Shown one piece after another: positions 1-10,356 of a stretch of 64,000 bases of DNA (position 1 is its first letter; each line of letters begins with the position of its first letter). Made by a program: the position numbers and the translations under genes. The stretch covers positions 1,696,761 to 1,760,760 of the forward strand of contig NC_133114.1 of the NCBI RefSeq assembly GCF_022965805.1. Reading direction: 5' to 3'. Origin of the DNA: Primulina eburnea (lineage: Eukaryota > Streptophyta > Magnoliopsida > Lamiales > Gesneriaceae). The notes under the pieces were generated by a model, which had not been told where the DNA came from, made no database searches, and saw only the letters and a program-made list of their open reading frames with translations.

Positions 1-123
1 ATTATTTCAAAATCAAAGTCTTAAATATAAGGGGAAATAAAAGTCAAAAGTCACACTCATTCTATTTATTATTTCAAAATCGAAGTTTAAATATAAATGG
101 AAATAAAAGTCAAAAGTCACACT
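1..123. repeat. Tandem duplication, 67-bp period, at window edge
   Basis: Two near-identical blocks start at 1 and 68. Both run from ATTATTTCAAAATC to AAAGTCAAAAGTCACACT and differ by a few bases. The left copy may be cut by the window edge. No coding potential is seen. Confidence 0.75.
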
Positions 124-370
124 TCTCGTTTTATCCAAGAATGCCATCCCCTACTCAATCAATAACCTCTAAGAGTCGAATTGTAGCTATTGTGAAAAAG
201 ACAAATCGACTCAAAATCAATAATACATCGATGCAATCCCTAATAGGGTGGACTTTGACAAAATGTGGGCAATCAAAATTTGACTTAAGAGGAACTGTTT
301 TCAATACTTATCTTTCTTCCAAAATTGTGCAATCAACTTGAATATTTACAAAGTTGAATATTTTCATGTA

Positions 371-550
371 GGTAAAAACTTGTATGAGACGATCTCACGG
401 GTCGTATTTGTGAGACATATCTCTTATTTGGGTTATCCATGAAAAAATATTATTTTTTACTCTAAGAATATTACTTTCTATTGTGAATATAAGTAGGGTT
501 GAGCCTCTCACAGATTAAGATCTGTGAGACGGTCTCACATGAGACCCACT
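371..550 (+). mobile_element. GTGAGAC short dispersed element, copy A
   Basis: About 180 bp. The full family form opens with GGCAAAAACTTGTGTGAGAC, followed by a near-palindromic 15-mer GTGAGACGGTCTCAC. A middle block holds ATGAAAAAATATTACTTTTTA, and the element closes with a second GTGAGACGGTCTCAC and ATGAGACCCACT. The two ends are inverted, so it looks like a MITE or foldback element with palindromic ends. This copy is nearly full length. No transposase is present. Confidence 0.7.
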
Positions 551-1030
551 AATACAATCAAAACGTTTGTCCCCCTACTATTTGGGTTGTCACTTGGACT
601 AGGAAAGAGAGCCACATAACCTCAACCAAATCAAGATAGCAGCACACTTCGAAAAATATCAAAGACCATGTAATAGATATCGCATTATCTATATATAATG
701 TTTGAAATATAATTCAAGATAACAACAACACTTGTAAAATACTTTTTTGACAAAAAAATAAAAACCAAAGACAGCCGAAACTTTTTTTTGGAATATAATA
801 ATTGAGCATGCTAATAATTAAAATCCCATACTTGGTTACAGCTATTGTCTGTTGAAAGAAAGCAATATGAAACTGACATAGAATTGCCATGTAGCACCTT
901 AGCCCTCACTATTATTGACAAGGATTTCCATCTCTTAGGTGATAGATTTTTTAGTAAAGAGATTGTGATCTAAGCAAAGATTTTCTTCTTTTCCTTTTTT
1001 CGCAGTACTCTTTTGATCACATTTTCTTTT
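551..1030. other. Intergenic, no gene seen
   Basis: AT-rich DNA with short homopolymers. No reading frame with recognisable protein similarity on either strand. Confidence 0.6.
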
Positions 1031-1214
1031 CATAAAAATTCTTGTGAGACGATCTCACGGATCAATTTCATGGGTCGAATATCTTATTTGGATCATACAT
1101 GAAAAAATATTACTTTTTATGCTAATAATATTGCTTTTTATTGTGAATATCTGTAGGGTTGACTCGTCTCACAGATAAAAATTCGTGAGACCGTCTCACA
1201 AAAGACATATTCTT
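1031..1214 (+). mobile_element. GTGAGAC short dispersed element, copy B
   Basis: Same family as copy A, with both palindromic ends and the ATGAAAAAATATTACTTTTTA core. The end reads CTCACAAAAGACATATTC rather than CATGAGACCCACT, so it belongs to a slightly different subfamily. Confidence 0.65.
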
Positions 1215-1600
1215 TTCTTTTATTCTTCTTTTTTTCGGGGTCTTATTTCTAATTTTTTAAGGGAAAAAAAGATGTTTCGAATTATAAGACGAAATATATA
1301 CATGATTCAGTTGAAATTCAAAATTTATAAAATATTATTTATTTGTTTTTTTTTTGTTTTTTTCTTATTTTTCCCAGAGAGGGAGGATTGTCATGTCGAT
1401 GAGCTAGGTTGGTCCCAAATTTGATATGGACCAACTTTTTGGGTCTGGAAATCAAATATTGTGTTGTCTGATGTCTGGTGTGATAGCAAGTGATCAAAAT
1501 CATCCAACAAAACGATGCTGAACAAATCAATTGTGACAGCCAACACTACAATTACTGTGAAATTTAAAATTCTTACAACTAAGAAGGGATTTTTGAAAAG

Positions 1601-1764
1601 ACAAAAACGTGTGAAAGACGGTCTCACAGGTCATATTTTGTGAGACGAATATCTTACTTGAGTCATCTATGAAAAAATATTACTTTTTATTATGAATATC
1701 GGTAGGGTTGACCCGTAGCACAGATAAAGATTCGTGAAACCGTCTCACAAGAGATCTACTCTTT
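1601..1764 (+). mobile_element. GTGAGAC short dispersed element, copy C
   Basis: Same family. The first palindrome is altered (GTGAAAGACGGTCTCAC), the core is shortened, and the end is CGTCTCACAAGAGATCTACT. Confidence 0.65.
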
Positions 1765-2779
1765 TGAAAAACGTTATAGTAAATTGTGTCACCATTGGGC
1801 ATGCTATATTTAACATGGAAAATGATTTTTGAAATCTAAAACCTCATAGGGAAAGACTTGGAGATCATTATTATAATACAAACGTAGTGTTATATCTTAT
1901 ATTAATGAATCAAACCTATGTGCGAGACAAAACCAGTTCCTTCCTCCTCTCGGTATGATAAAACCAGGGAAGAGGAAAATTATATAATACTGTCTCCAAG
2001 ATTAATTTTTTAATTAATCCATGCAACCTAGTTTCGTTTTTTAAAGGAAAATTAAAAGAATCTGGCCCTTATGTAGTATGGGTTCTGATTGCACCTGAAA
2101 TTCATAATGTTAAATTATTCTTAAAATTTAATATTTCCTAGGCATCTGTCTGTCTGACCTCTAAATCATTGCAAGAATACAAGGAGGATAAGGGGTGGTC
2201 AGCCCAAAAAATCGGCCAATACCAATGTATTGTGTATATATAGCATAGAGTACTGCAGTAGAATATTAAAAAAAAATTGGAGAAAAAAGATTTTATTTAT
2301 TATTAACATATAGATTCGAGAAATGAGTATTTTCAATATCGGGTCCCTTCAGTTTTCCATGCAGAAGGGATCACCAAAAATAGTATAAAAATGTCTTTAA
2401 AAGTAAAATATCTATATATAAAAGAATGAACCCTGCTGTCCACAAACCTACAATTATTAAATACTTTAAAGTACTAAAAACAAACTTTGTTGCAACTTAT
2501 GGGTTGGAAGCCACTCAAAAAGGTCCCTCTGATGTTTCTATCCAATACATTTTTATTTTTAAAAAAGAAGAAAGAAAATCTTGAGTGATTGTGTTTATTA
2601 GGAGTTTGTCCTTAGCTAAAATTCATAGAGTTAAATCACTTTTAAAATGATTTTTTATGTGTCAATTACAGTTGTATCAAGAATAGGGACAGGGCAGGTA
2701 AACCACTACCTGTCTCACTGATCATCTTATTCACTATAAATTTGTCATTAATAAGCTTTTTGTCATAAAATAATTTTGA
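1765..2779. other. Intergenic, no gene seen
   Basis: AT-rich, with scattered poly-A and poly-T runs. No supported coding region, repeat boundary or RNA gene. Confidence 0.6.
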
Positions 2780-2960
2780 AAATGTTTTGCCTCAAAATAT
2801 CGGAATTTTTAAATGAAATCCGCAGTTATTGTCGTTCCGATGTCTATTGAGTAAACCTCGATTATCTGCATTAGACAAAAATATCTGATGAATTTTTTTT
2901 TTGTGAGATTCGAACTTAGTATTTTGATCTAAGGTTAACACTCAATCGACCAAGCTACCC
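2780..2960 (-). mobile_element. tRNA-derived SINE-like element
   Basis: On the minus strand the sequence opens GGGTAGCTTGGTCGATTGAG. An A-box-like TAGCTTGGTCG lies at 2957-2947 and a B-box-like GTTCGAATCTC at 2915-2905, at roughly tRNA spacing. A poly-T/A stretch and an unrelated tail of about 120 bp follow. Internal Pol III boxes followed by a non-tRNA body are the hallmark of tRNA-derived SINEs. The 3' end is a guess and no target duplication was found. A degraded tRNA pseudogene is the alternative. Confidence 0.5.
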
Positions 2961-3103
2961 TAAATACAAATGAGTACTATCTACTCATTGCACGAATTAA
3001 TGACTTCCTTTAGGCAAAAAATAACATCTATTAGTACATATTAATAAGGAAACACTTGTAATCCTTTTAATCTTGGTGCACCCATTATACATTTTCAATA
3101 AAA

Positions 3104-3264
3104 TAAAAAATCTTGTGAGACAATCTCAAGAGTCAATTTAATGAGAATAATATTTTATTTGAGTCAATCATGAAAAAATATTACTTGTTATCGTAAATAT
3201 AGACAAAATTGACATGTTTCACGAATAAAGATCCGTAAGACTGTATCACAATAGACATACTCTT
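3104..3264 (+). mobile_element. GTGAGAC short dispersed element, copy D (diverged)
   Basis: Recognisable start CTTGTGAGACAATCTCAAG, core ATGAAAAAATATTACTTGTTA and end GTATCACAATAGACATACTC. Diverged from the consensus at many positions. Confidence 0.6.
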
Positions 3265-3328
3265 TCAGTAATTCTTAGGGAATTACATCCCAATACAATA
3301 ATATTTTTTTATACTATAAAACAAACAT

Positions 3329-3511
3329 GGCAAAAACTTGTGCGAGACGGTCTCACGGGTCGTATTTTGTGAGATGTATCTCTTATTTGAGTCATTCATG
3401 AAAAAACATTATTTTTTATGCTAAGAGTATTACTTTTTATTGTGAATATCGGTATGGTTGATCCGTCTCATAGATAAAGATTCGCGAGACCGTCGCACAA
3501 GAGACCTATTC
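3329..3511 (+). mobile_element. GTGAGAC short dispersed element, copy E
   Basis: Well conserved. It opens GGCAAAAACTTGTGCGAGAC and ends CGTCGCACAAGAGACCTATTC. It overlaps the tail of a spurious 96-aa minus-strand frame, which I do not regard as a gene. Confidence 0.7.
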
Positions 3512-4450
3512 GACATACATCTCATACCGTCAAATTTAATAAACTTGAAAAGATATAGAGCAAAAAAATTTAAGCTTTTTGTTAGTAATAAGTTGGAGTG
3601 GAATAGCAAATCTGTATAGGTATCCTTAAAATCACCAAAGTATTTGGAGGTAAAAGCTGAGCAATCACTTTCATTCCTAGTCACATTGTGTGTGTTGGCC
3701 TTTCCCAGTGGCCCTCTCATTTATTTTAAATACTAATTAATTTGTTTAAGTTGATAAATCATCACTTAAAAAGTTATTTAAAAAAGTAATCCCCAATGTT
3801 AAGCTGTAATTGCTTTCGTCACCCATTGATTAAATTTAATTAATGAAACATTATTGTTGTTATTACCAATATAATTAATTGAAGTTGACAATACTTAGAA
3901 TCCATGCAACAGCGGACACCTGCTGCTTTGCCTCTCATTTAATATTTTGTACGGGTGCATGTACCTGAATTAGGTAATTCAATATATTCAAATATTTGGG
4001 TTGACATTATTATTTCAAAAAATTAAATAAAATTAGAGTTGACATTCAAATTTTTAAAAAAACAAAAACAAAAAAATTGAGTTGACATTCAAATTTCAAA
4101 AAAACAAAAATAAAACAAAAAAATTGATTTGACATTAGATCGAAGAGATATTATTGTATTGGTTTTAAACATTAATTCATTCGTTTCGTTTCGTTTTTCA
4201 ATCACAATAATATGGCACGTAGATTTTATGTTTCTGGACACTTTTGAGTTTTGGTCGTATTTGTTTAAATTATTTATTTATGGCAATTTGCCAATAAAAT
4301 GGTAATTGTATTGAAAATGAAATCAGTATTGACTTCTCATCCAGCTAAAAAAAAATAAAAATAAATAAGTTTTGACTTGTTATAAAATTAATGAGAAATT
4401 TGCATTCAAGAAATTAAAAAAGTTTGAAAGCAATCCAACAAAAACCCTTG
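3512..4450. other. Intergenic, with short A-rich tandem repeat
   Basis: No gene seen. At about 4031-4140 there are two to three degenerate copies of a unit of roughly 55 bp that starts GAGTTGACATTCAAATTT and runs into A-rich sequence. Confidence 0.55.
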
Positions 4451-4632
4451 GGCAAAAATTTGTGTGAGACGGTCTCACGGGTCGTATTTATGAGACGGAT
4501 ATCTTATTTGGGTCATCCATGAAAAAATATTACTTTTTATGATAAGAATATTACTTTTTATTGTGAATATCCGTCAGGTTGACCCGTCTCACAGATTAAG
4601 ATCTGTGAGATGGTCTCACATGAGACCCACTC
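4451..4632 (+). mobile_element. GTGAGAC short dispersed element, copy F
   Basis: One of the best copies: start GGCAAAAATTTGTGTGAGAC, both GTGAGAC palindromes present, end CACATGAGACCCACTC. Confidence 0.75.
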
Positions 4633-4863
4633 AAACCCTTGAAGATAATTAAAGCTAATGGGAGCCAGTTGGCTTAATTAATATGGGCTCTTACTCGTAG
4701 TAATATTTAATATTTGTGCCATCGATTAAATTTGTAAATGCATTTTTATATTTTGTCTCTAGCCAAGCTGAGGAAGTTCCCAAAAATATTTGCTAAAAAA
4801 AACCCCAAATATATAATTAACTAACTTTGATATATAAAACAATGCATTCTTATTTATTGTTAT

Positions 4864-5433
4864 TGTTAGGATTTCGCAATACATACAAGCCTGAAACCGT
4901 AAACTAACAATAAAGAAGAAAAGGGAAGAAACAACCATATACGTGGTTCAACCAGAAAAAACGCCGATCTACGTTCACAACGAGCTCAGACTCAAGCCAA
5001 TGCACTACCGATCTCAGATATATCGGTACTCTCTGTCACAAGATGCCTCAGACACCAACGCACATGAACCCTAGTAAACACGGTCTCACAACCTGCTTCT
5101 CACAAGGAAGCGCAGACAAGAAAGCAATAACGCTACTGCCTGATGATCAAGATGATCAACCGGAGAGCCGATCAAACCCTAGGAGTACAGAGGAGAAGAG
5201 AGTATCTTTTGGGAAAGAAGGCGCACAACCGAAAAAGAGGAAACCAGAAGAATCGAGAGTGTTCGGATTGATACTCCCCCAACCCAAGAGCCCAGGTAAT
5301 ATATCAGAGTTATAAATGGGCTTAAGAAACGTACACAGTACACCCCTTGGGCCCAAAGATGAAGCCAGCAAAATATGGACTTGGGCTTCTATCCAGACCA
5401 GCAAGATAGGAGACTTGGGCTTCACTACTAACA
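4864..5433 (-). repeat. 3' LTR of the Copia element
   Basis: 570 bp, 569 of which match the other LTR. The plus-strand open frame inside it (5043-5315) is antisense to the element and is repeated in the other LTR only because LTRs are copies. Confidence 0.96.
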
Positions 5434-5450
5434 TACTCCACCTTGAGGCA
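5434..5450 (-). other. Polypurine tract of the Copia element
   Basis: Read on the minus strand, AAGGTGGAGTA sits immediately upstream of the 3' LTR, the position where plus-strand DNA priming occurs in LTR retrotransposons. Confidence 0.75.
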
Positions 5451-5539
5451 GAAGTCTCCAATCTATCATCGATCCAAAATAGTGCATTAAATGGCTCATG
5501 AGTATCATCATCGCTCTTAAACCAGTCCGCGGTAGGAGA

Positions 5540-8500
5540 TTATCCCATGCCCAGAAGATTAAGACAGTGTCTAAACTTAGGGGCTGGAACAATCTTAGTC
5601 CCCATGTCTGATGGGTTGTCCTCGGTGGGAACCTTCACAACCTTTACTTTACCTGCAGCAATCATGTCTCTAACATAGTGGAATTTTATATCTACATGCT
5701 TAGTCCTATCATGGTAAACAGGGTTCCTGCTAAGGTGAATTGCACTTTGATTATCACATAGTACAGTAGGAGTATCAGAAATAACATCAATTTCAGATAG
5801 CAAACCATGCAGCCAAGCATATTCTTTAATGCAATCACACATAACAACATATTCAGCCTCAGTAGAGGATAAGGCTACTAAAGGCTGCAGCTGTGATTTC
5901 CAAGAAATACAACTATTCCCTAGCATGAAACAGTAAGCAGTGGTAGATTTCCTGGAGTCACGATCCCCAGCAAAATCAGAATCAACATAACCTTTAAGAT
6001 TAAGAACATCTGACTTACCATAGACCAAACCAATATCCACTGAAGAATTAACATAATTCAAAACCCATTTCAAACCACGCCAGTGATCAATACCAGGATT
6101 GGACATGTATCTTGACAGCACTGATATAGCAAATGATAAATCAGGTCGAGTACAGATCATTGAATACATGAGAGATCCAATCAAATTGGCATAAGGTTTA
6201 TCTTGCATTTTAGCTAACTCACTATCAGATTTAGGGCATTGACCCTTATGGAGTATAAAATGATTAGCTAATGGCAACTTGACAGGTTTAGTTTCAGTGT
6301 TACCAAACAGAGATACCACCTTCCTTAAGTAAGGTGTTTGATGCAGCTTTAGGTAATTCTTTTCCCTATCTCTTTCAATATACATCCCCAAAATCTTCTT
6401 AGCATGGCCAAGATCCTTCATGTCAAACACATAACTAAGAGAATTTTTCAGATTAGTAATAAGAGACATAGACTTACTAATCAATAGCATGTCATCAACA
6501 TATAAGAGTAAATACAAAAGGATGTTATCAACAGATTTATAGTAGAAGCAGCTGTCATAGCTACTCCTTTTAAAGCCAATTCCAATCACAAATGAGTCAA
6601 ACTTAATATACCATTGTCTAGGAGACTGTTTTAAGCCATACAATGACTTTTTCAGCAAACACACAAAATCAGGATGATCTTTATCAATAAAACCTTCAGG
6701 TTGAGCCATCACAATAGTCTCATTCAAATCACCATGCAAGAAGGCAGTGGTAACATCTAGTTGTTCAAGTTCAAGATCAAAATGGACAACAAAAGCGAGC
6801 ATAATTCTAATGGTTTTGTATTTAACAACAGGGGAGAAAATCTCATTAAAGTCAATGACTTCCCTTTGAGTGAATCCCTTAGCAACTAACCTAGCTTTAA
6901 ATCTAGGTGGATCACTGGGATTCAGACCTTCTTTGATTTTAAACAACCATTTACATTGAACAACTTTCTGATTTTTAGGCTTTTGAACGAGCACCCAAGT
7001 TTTATTTTGTTTAAGGGACTCAAGCTCACTTATCATGGCATTCATCCACTGATTTTTGTCCTTAGACTCTATGGCTTCTTTATAGGTGTTTGGCTCAGAA
7101 TACTGGACATTTTGAGCTGTTATGAGTGCTGTATAAACTAAATCAGCATAGGTGAATCTAGGGTTAGGTCTCCTAGCCCGGGGTTCCCTATCTCTAGTCA
7201 ATTGATAGTTGTCTAACTCATCATGAACTAGTTCCTGAACCTCTACCTCATGGTCCACAGGTTCTTCACCATCATTAACCTCAGGTGTTGGGTTCTCATT
7301 ATCCACAGCCTCATTATCCCTATGATGATTATCCCCTAAGGGAATGTCACCAAGAACAGCCCCTTGTTGAGTCTCCACCTCAAAAGGTGTAGTCTCAGCA
7401 TCTCTCAAGTTCTCACTCACTGGTTTAGCAGCATTGTCCTGCAACTTACATGGAAAGGAGTCTTCATTAAAAATCACGTCTCGGCTCACAATGATCTTGA
7501 CACCTCTAGTGTTTATATCCCACAATCTGTATCCCTTAGTCCCATGTTGCTGTTGGTAGCCTAGAAAGACACACTTTAAGGATCTGGGATCCAGCTTACC
7601 ATCTTTGGTGTGTGCATAGGCTGCACAACCAAAGATCCTAAGGTGACTAAGACTAGGTTTCCTGTTAGTCCATCGTTCTAAGGGAGTTTTGAAGGCTATA
7701 GAACTGTTAGGACTCCTATTAACAAGGTAGGTGGCAGTATATAGGGCTTCCCCCCAAAATCCCTGAGGTAAACCAGCAGTGAACAACAAGCACCTGACCT
7801 TTTCTAGTAGAGTTCTATTCATTCTTTCAGCCACACCATTTTGTTGTGGTGTGTTCCGAACAGTCCTATGTTTCAAAATACCATTTTCAGAACAAAACAA
7901 GTCAAACTCATTGTTACAAAACTCTAAGCCATTATCAGTTCTCAAAATCTTGACTTTACAGTCAGTTTGATTTTCCTCTAAGGTTTTCCAGCTTTTAAAT
8001 TTTTCAAGAGCCTCATCCTTAGTTTTTAAAAGGAAAGTCCAAACATAACGAGTAAAATCATCCACAATACACAAGAAATACTTGTTATTACCATGTGAGG
8101 GACTCTTTTCAGGGCCCCACAAATCAGCATGCACATATTCCAGTTTGGACTTAGATAAATGAGTACCCTTAATGAATTTAAACCTATGTTGTTTACCTAG
8201 CACACAGGTTTCACAAAAGGGAACTTCTGAAAAAGAATCTTTACCTAGTACTCCACTGTTGTGGAGTACTTGAAGCCCCTTGTTGCTCATGTGTCCTAAC
8301 CGAAGATGCCATCTTTGTGTATCTGCAGGATTAGTACTAACAACAGTATTTGCACAGGTATTTACATGAGAACCATTCAATATATACAGGCCAGAGACTT
8401 TTGAACCATACAAGATTAACTTGTCACCCTTATAAACATTCAAAAAGGATTTTTCAGCTTTATAACAGCAACCTATATCATCTAGAGTACCAAGGGAGAT

Positions 8501-9025
8501 CAGATTACGTTTCAAACAGGGAATATATCTCACATTAGTCAGCCTAATCTTCTTATTATTATCAAGACAGAGAACTACATCACCAATTCCTTTAACTTTA
8601 CAGGAATTGTTATTTCCCATGAACACCGTTTCATTACACGATTCATTCAAGTTCTCAAAGCAAGAAAGATTAGGAGACATGTGAAAAGAACAGCCAGAGT
8701 CAAGAATCCAGCGGTCACTAATAGGAATATCAGAAACATTCAGAACCTCATACACATCAGAATGACTTCCTGATATACAAGCAACATTAGACCCTTTAGT
8801 TTCCATATCTTTTCCTTTTTGAGTAGAAAGAAACTTATAGCATTGTTTTTTCAGATGACCCTTTTTACCACAGAAGTGACAATTTCTAGTTTCTTTCTTC
8901 TTATTCTTCTTATCCTTTTCGGGTTTGTCATTAGAAATAGTTTCTACCTTATTGGTTTTAACAAACAGATTGTTCCCTGTTCCTTTTCTGAGTCTTAAGT
9001 TCATGTTCTCTAGCCCTAAGCCCAT
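5540..9025 (-). CDS. Copia pol polyprotein (zinc knuckle, protease, integrase, RT, RNase H)
   Basis: An open frame of 1,161 codons with no internal stop. Visible in order: CCHC knuckle CHFCGKKGHLKKQC (about residue 49), aspartic protease ILDSGCSFHM (about 108), GAG-pre-integrase RWHLRLGHMS (about 239), and integrase core with HADLWGP, TDNGLEF and PQQNGVAERMNR (300-410). Reverse transcriptase follows with YVDDMLL (about 860), then RNase H with SSTEAEY and TKHVDIKFHYVRD near the C terminus. It supplies processing, integration and cDNA synthesis for the element. It is not preceded by its own sensible start: the first Met is inside what should be gag, because gag lies in the neighbouring frame (see finding). 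The stop at 5540 is about 107 bp before the 3' LTR. Apart from that frame break it looks fully competent. Confidence 0.95.
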   Translation of the reverse strand: MGLGLENMNLRLRKGTGNNLFVKTNKVETISNDKPEKDKKNKKKETRNCHFCGKKGHLKKQCYKFLSTQKGKDMETKGSNVACISGSHSDVYEVLNVSDIPISDRWILDSGCSFHMSPNLSCFENLNESCNETVFMGNNNSCKVKGIGDVVLCLDNNKKIRLTNVRYIPCLKRNLISLGTLDDIGCCYKAEKSFLNVYKGDKLILYGSKVSGLYILNGSHVNTCANTVVSTNPADTQRWHLRLGHMSNKGLQVLHNSGVLGKDSFSEVPFCETCVLGKQHRFKFIKGTHLSKSKLEYVHADLWGPEKSPSHGNNKYFLCIVDDFTRYVWTFLLKTKDEALEKFKSWKTLEENQTDCKVKILRTDNGLEFCNNEFDLFCSENGILKHRTVRNTPQQNGVAERMNRTLLEKVRCLLFTAGLPQGFWGEALYTATYLVNRSPNSSIAFKTPLERWTNRKPSLSHLRIFGCAAYAHTKDGKLDPRSLKCVFLGYQQQHGTKGYRLWDINTRGVKIIVSRDVIFNEDSFPCKLQDNAAKPVSENLRDAETTPFEVETQQGAVLGDIPLGDNHHRDNEAVDNENPTPEVNDGEEPVDHEVEVQELVHDELDNYQLTRDREPRARRPNPRFTYADLVYTALITAQNVQYSEPNTYKEAIESKDKNQWMNAMISELESLKQNKTWVLVQKPKNQKVVQCKWLFKIKEGLNPSDPPRFKARLVAKGFTQREVIDFNEIFSPVVKYKTIRIMLAFVVHFDLELEQLDVTTAFLHGDLNETIVMAQPEGFIDKDHPDFVCLLKKSLYGLKQSPRQWYIKFDSFVIGIGFKRSSYDSCFYYKSVDNILLYLLLYVDDMLLISKSMSLITNLKNSLSYVFDMKDLGHAKKILGMYIERDREKNYLKLHQTPYLRKVVSLFGNTETKPVKLPLANHFILHKGQCPKSDSELAKMQDKPYANLIGSLMYSMICTRPDLSFAISVLSRYMSNPGIDHWRGLKWVLNYVNSSVDIGLVYGKSDVLNLKGYVDSDFAGDRDSRKSTTAYCFMLGNSCISWKSQLQPLVALSSTEAEYVVMCDCIKEYAWLHGLLSEIDVISDTPTVLCDNQSAIHLSRNPVYHDRTKHVDIKFHYVRDMIAAGKVKVVKVPTEDNPSDMGTKIVPAPKFRHCLNLLGMG

Positions 9026-9551
9026 TCACTACTAATTCAAGCTTGGGAACTACCCCAGTGTATTGCAAGGAGTCTTTAACAACATGATATTTTCCAGGCA
9101 AAGAATTTAACAGAATCATAGCAAGGCTAGAATCATCAAGTTCTTGCTGAGTCCCTTTAAAGAGCAAAGTCAATTTCAAAAATTCATCAAGATTATCATC
9201 AAGAGACTTAGAACTGTCCATTTTATAAGAAAACAGAGAACCCTTTAAATATATGAGATGAGAAGCAGATAACGTGGTATAGAGGGAATCGAGTTTACCC
9301 CAGATGGCTATGGGGTCATCACAGCCATCTACCTGTCTCAGGATGGCATCGGAAAGGCTGAGAACAATAAGATTGTAAGCAATCTCATTGATCTCAGTCT
9401 TCTTTGCTTTCTGAGCATCGGACCACCTGTTCTCATCAACTTCTAGAGCAATCAGCACCTTGTTATAGGACAGTAGGGCCTTCATTTTCTTTTTCCAGGA
9501 ACCGAAGTCCCCTTTTCCATCAAATGGGAGTGTCTCAACTCTTGATGCCAT
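8958..9551 (-). CDS. Copia gag (UBN2-type), separated from pol by a frame break
   Basis: Gag polyprotein region, the structural protein that packages element RNA. I chose the ATG at 9551 (MASRVETLPFDGKGDFGSWK) because the gag-like homology begins there. The frame is open further upstream to 9671, but that part is leader sequence. Typical Copia gag signatures are W-K-KM and the segment IWGKLDSLYTT. The frame runs to a stop at 8958 and overlaps the pol frame by 68 bp. The match to the knuckle region jumps frame near an AAAA run (8984-8987, minus strand), so a one-base insertion is the simplest cause. A programmed +1 shift is possible but unproven. Confidence 0.85.
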   Translation of the reverse strand: MASRVETLPFDGKGDFGSWKKKMKALLSYNKVLIALEVDENRWSDAQKAKKTEINEIAYNLIVLSLSDAILRQVDGCDDPIAIWGKLDSLYTTLSASHLIYLKGSLFSYKMDSSKSLDDNLDEFLKLTLLFKGTQQELDDSSLAMILLNSLPGKYHVVKDSLQYTGVVPKLELVVNGLRAREHELKTQKRNREQSVC

Positions 9552-9764
9552 GGCAGTGCCTCGCAAACACCAAAAAACAAAGCCAAAATTAAAGAGAACA
9601 AGACACTGTACAGAGTAAGACTCACAGAACCGAACAATTCTCGGGACAAGAACTGAAACAAGAACAGTCAACCGGTAAAGAACTCTGAAACGAGAATATC
9701 AACCAGTAAGGTACCGAAATCCTAGTTCTCAACGGAAGTCAAGAAACCGAACCAAGAAACCGAA

Positions 9765-9780
9765 CCTGGCTCTGATACCA
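9765..9780 (-). other. Primer-binding site of the Copia element
   Basis: On the minus strand TGGTATCAGAGCCAGG, one base inside the 5' LTR. This matches the 3' end complement of plant initiator tRNA-Met. Confidence 0.9.
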
Positions 9781-9781
9781 C

Positions 9782-10351
9782 TGTTAGGATTTCGCAATAC
9801 ATACAAGCCTGAAACCGTAAACTAACAATAAAGAAGAAAAGGGAAGAAACAACCATATACGTGGTTCAACCAGAAAAAACGCCGATCTACGTTCACAACG
9901 AGCTCAGACTCAAGCCAATGCACTACCGATCTCAGATATCTCGGTACTCTCTGTCACAAGATGCCTCAGACACCAACGCACATGAACCCTAGTAAACACG
10001 GTCTCACAACCTGCTTCTCACAAGGAAGCGCAGACAAGAAAGCAATAACGCTACTGCCTGATGATCAAGATGATCAACCGGAGAGCCGATCAAACCCTAG
10101 GAGTACAGAGGAGAAGAGAGTATCTTTTGGGAAAGAAGGCGCACAACCGAAAAAGAGGAAACCAGAAGAATCGAGAGTGTTCGGATTGATACTCCCCCAA
10201 CCCAAGAGCCCAGGTAATATATCAGAGTTATAAATGGGCTTAAGAAACGTACACAGTACACCCCTTGGGCCCAAAGATGAAGCCAGCAAAATATGGACTT
10301 GGGCTTCTATCCAGACCAGCAAGATAGGAGACTTGGGCTTCACTACTAACA
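9782..10351 (-). repeat. 5' LTR of the Copia element
   Basis: 570 bp, paired with 4864-5433. On the minus strand it begins TGTTAGTAGTGAAGCC, so transcription of the element would start in this copy. Confidence 0.96.
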
Positions 10352-10356
10352 GTTAT

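Larger units (their letters stand above)
4864..10351 (-). mobile_element. Complete Ty1/Copia LTR retrotransposon
   Basis: A 5,488-bp element on the minus strand. The 570-bp LTRs at 4864-5433 and 9782-10351 start TGTTAG and end CTAACA. I find one difference between them (A at 5022, C at 9940). The 5-bp target duplication is GTTAT (4859-4863 and 10352-10356). The primer-binding site TGGTATCAGAGC, complementary to initiator tRNA-Met, abuts the 5' LTR at 9780. A purine-rich tract abuts the 3' LTR. Domain order is gag, zinc knuckle, protease, integrase, RT, RNase H, which is Copia order. The near-identical LTRs imply a very recent insertion. Confidence 0.97.

Noticed and set aside
5043..5315. 90-codon plus-strand frame repeated at 9961-10233
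   Set aside because: Lies inside the Copia LTRs and is antisense to the element. Duplicated only because the LTRs are copies.
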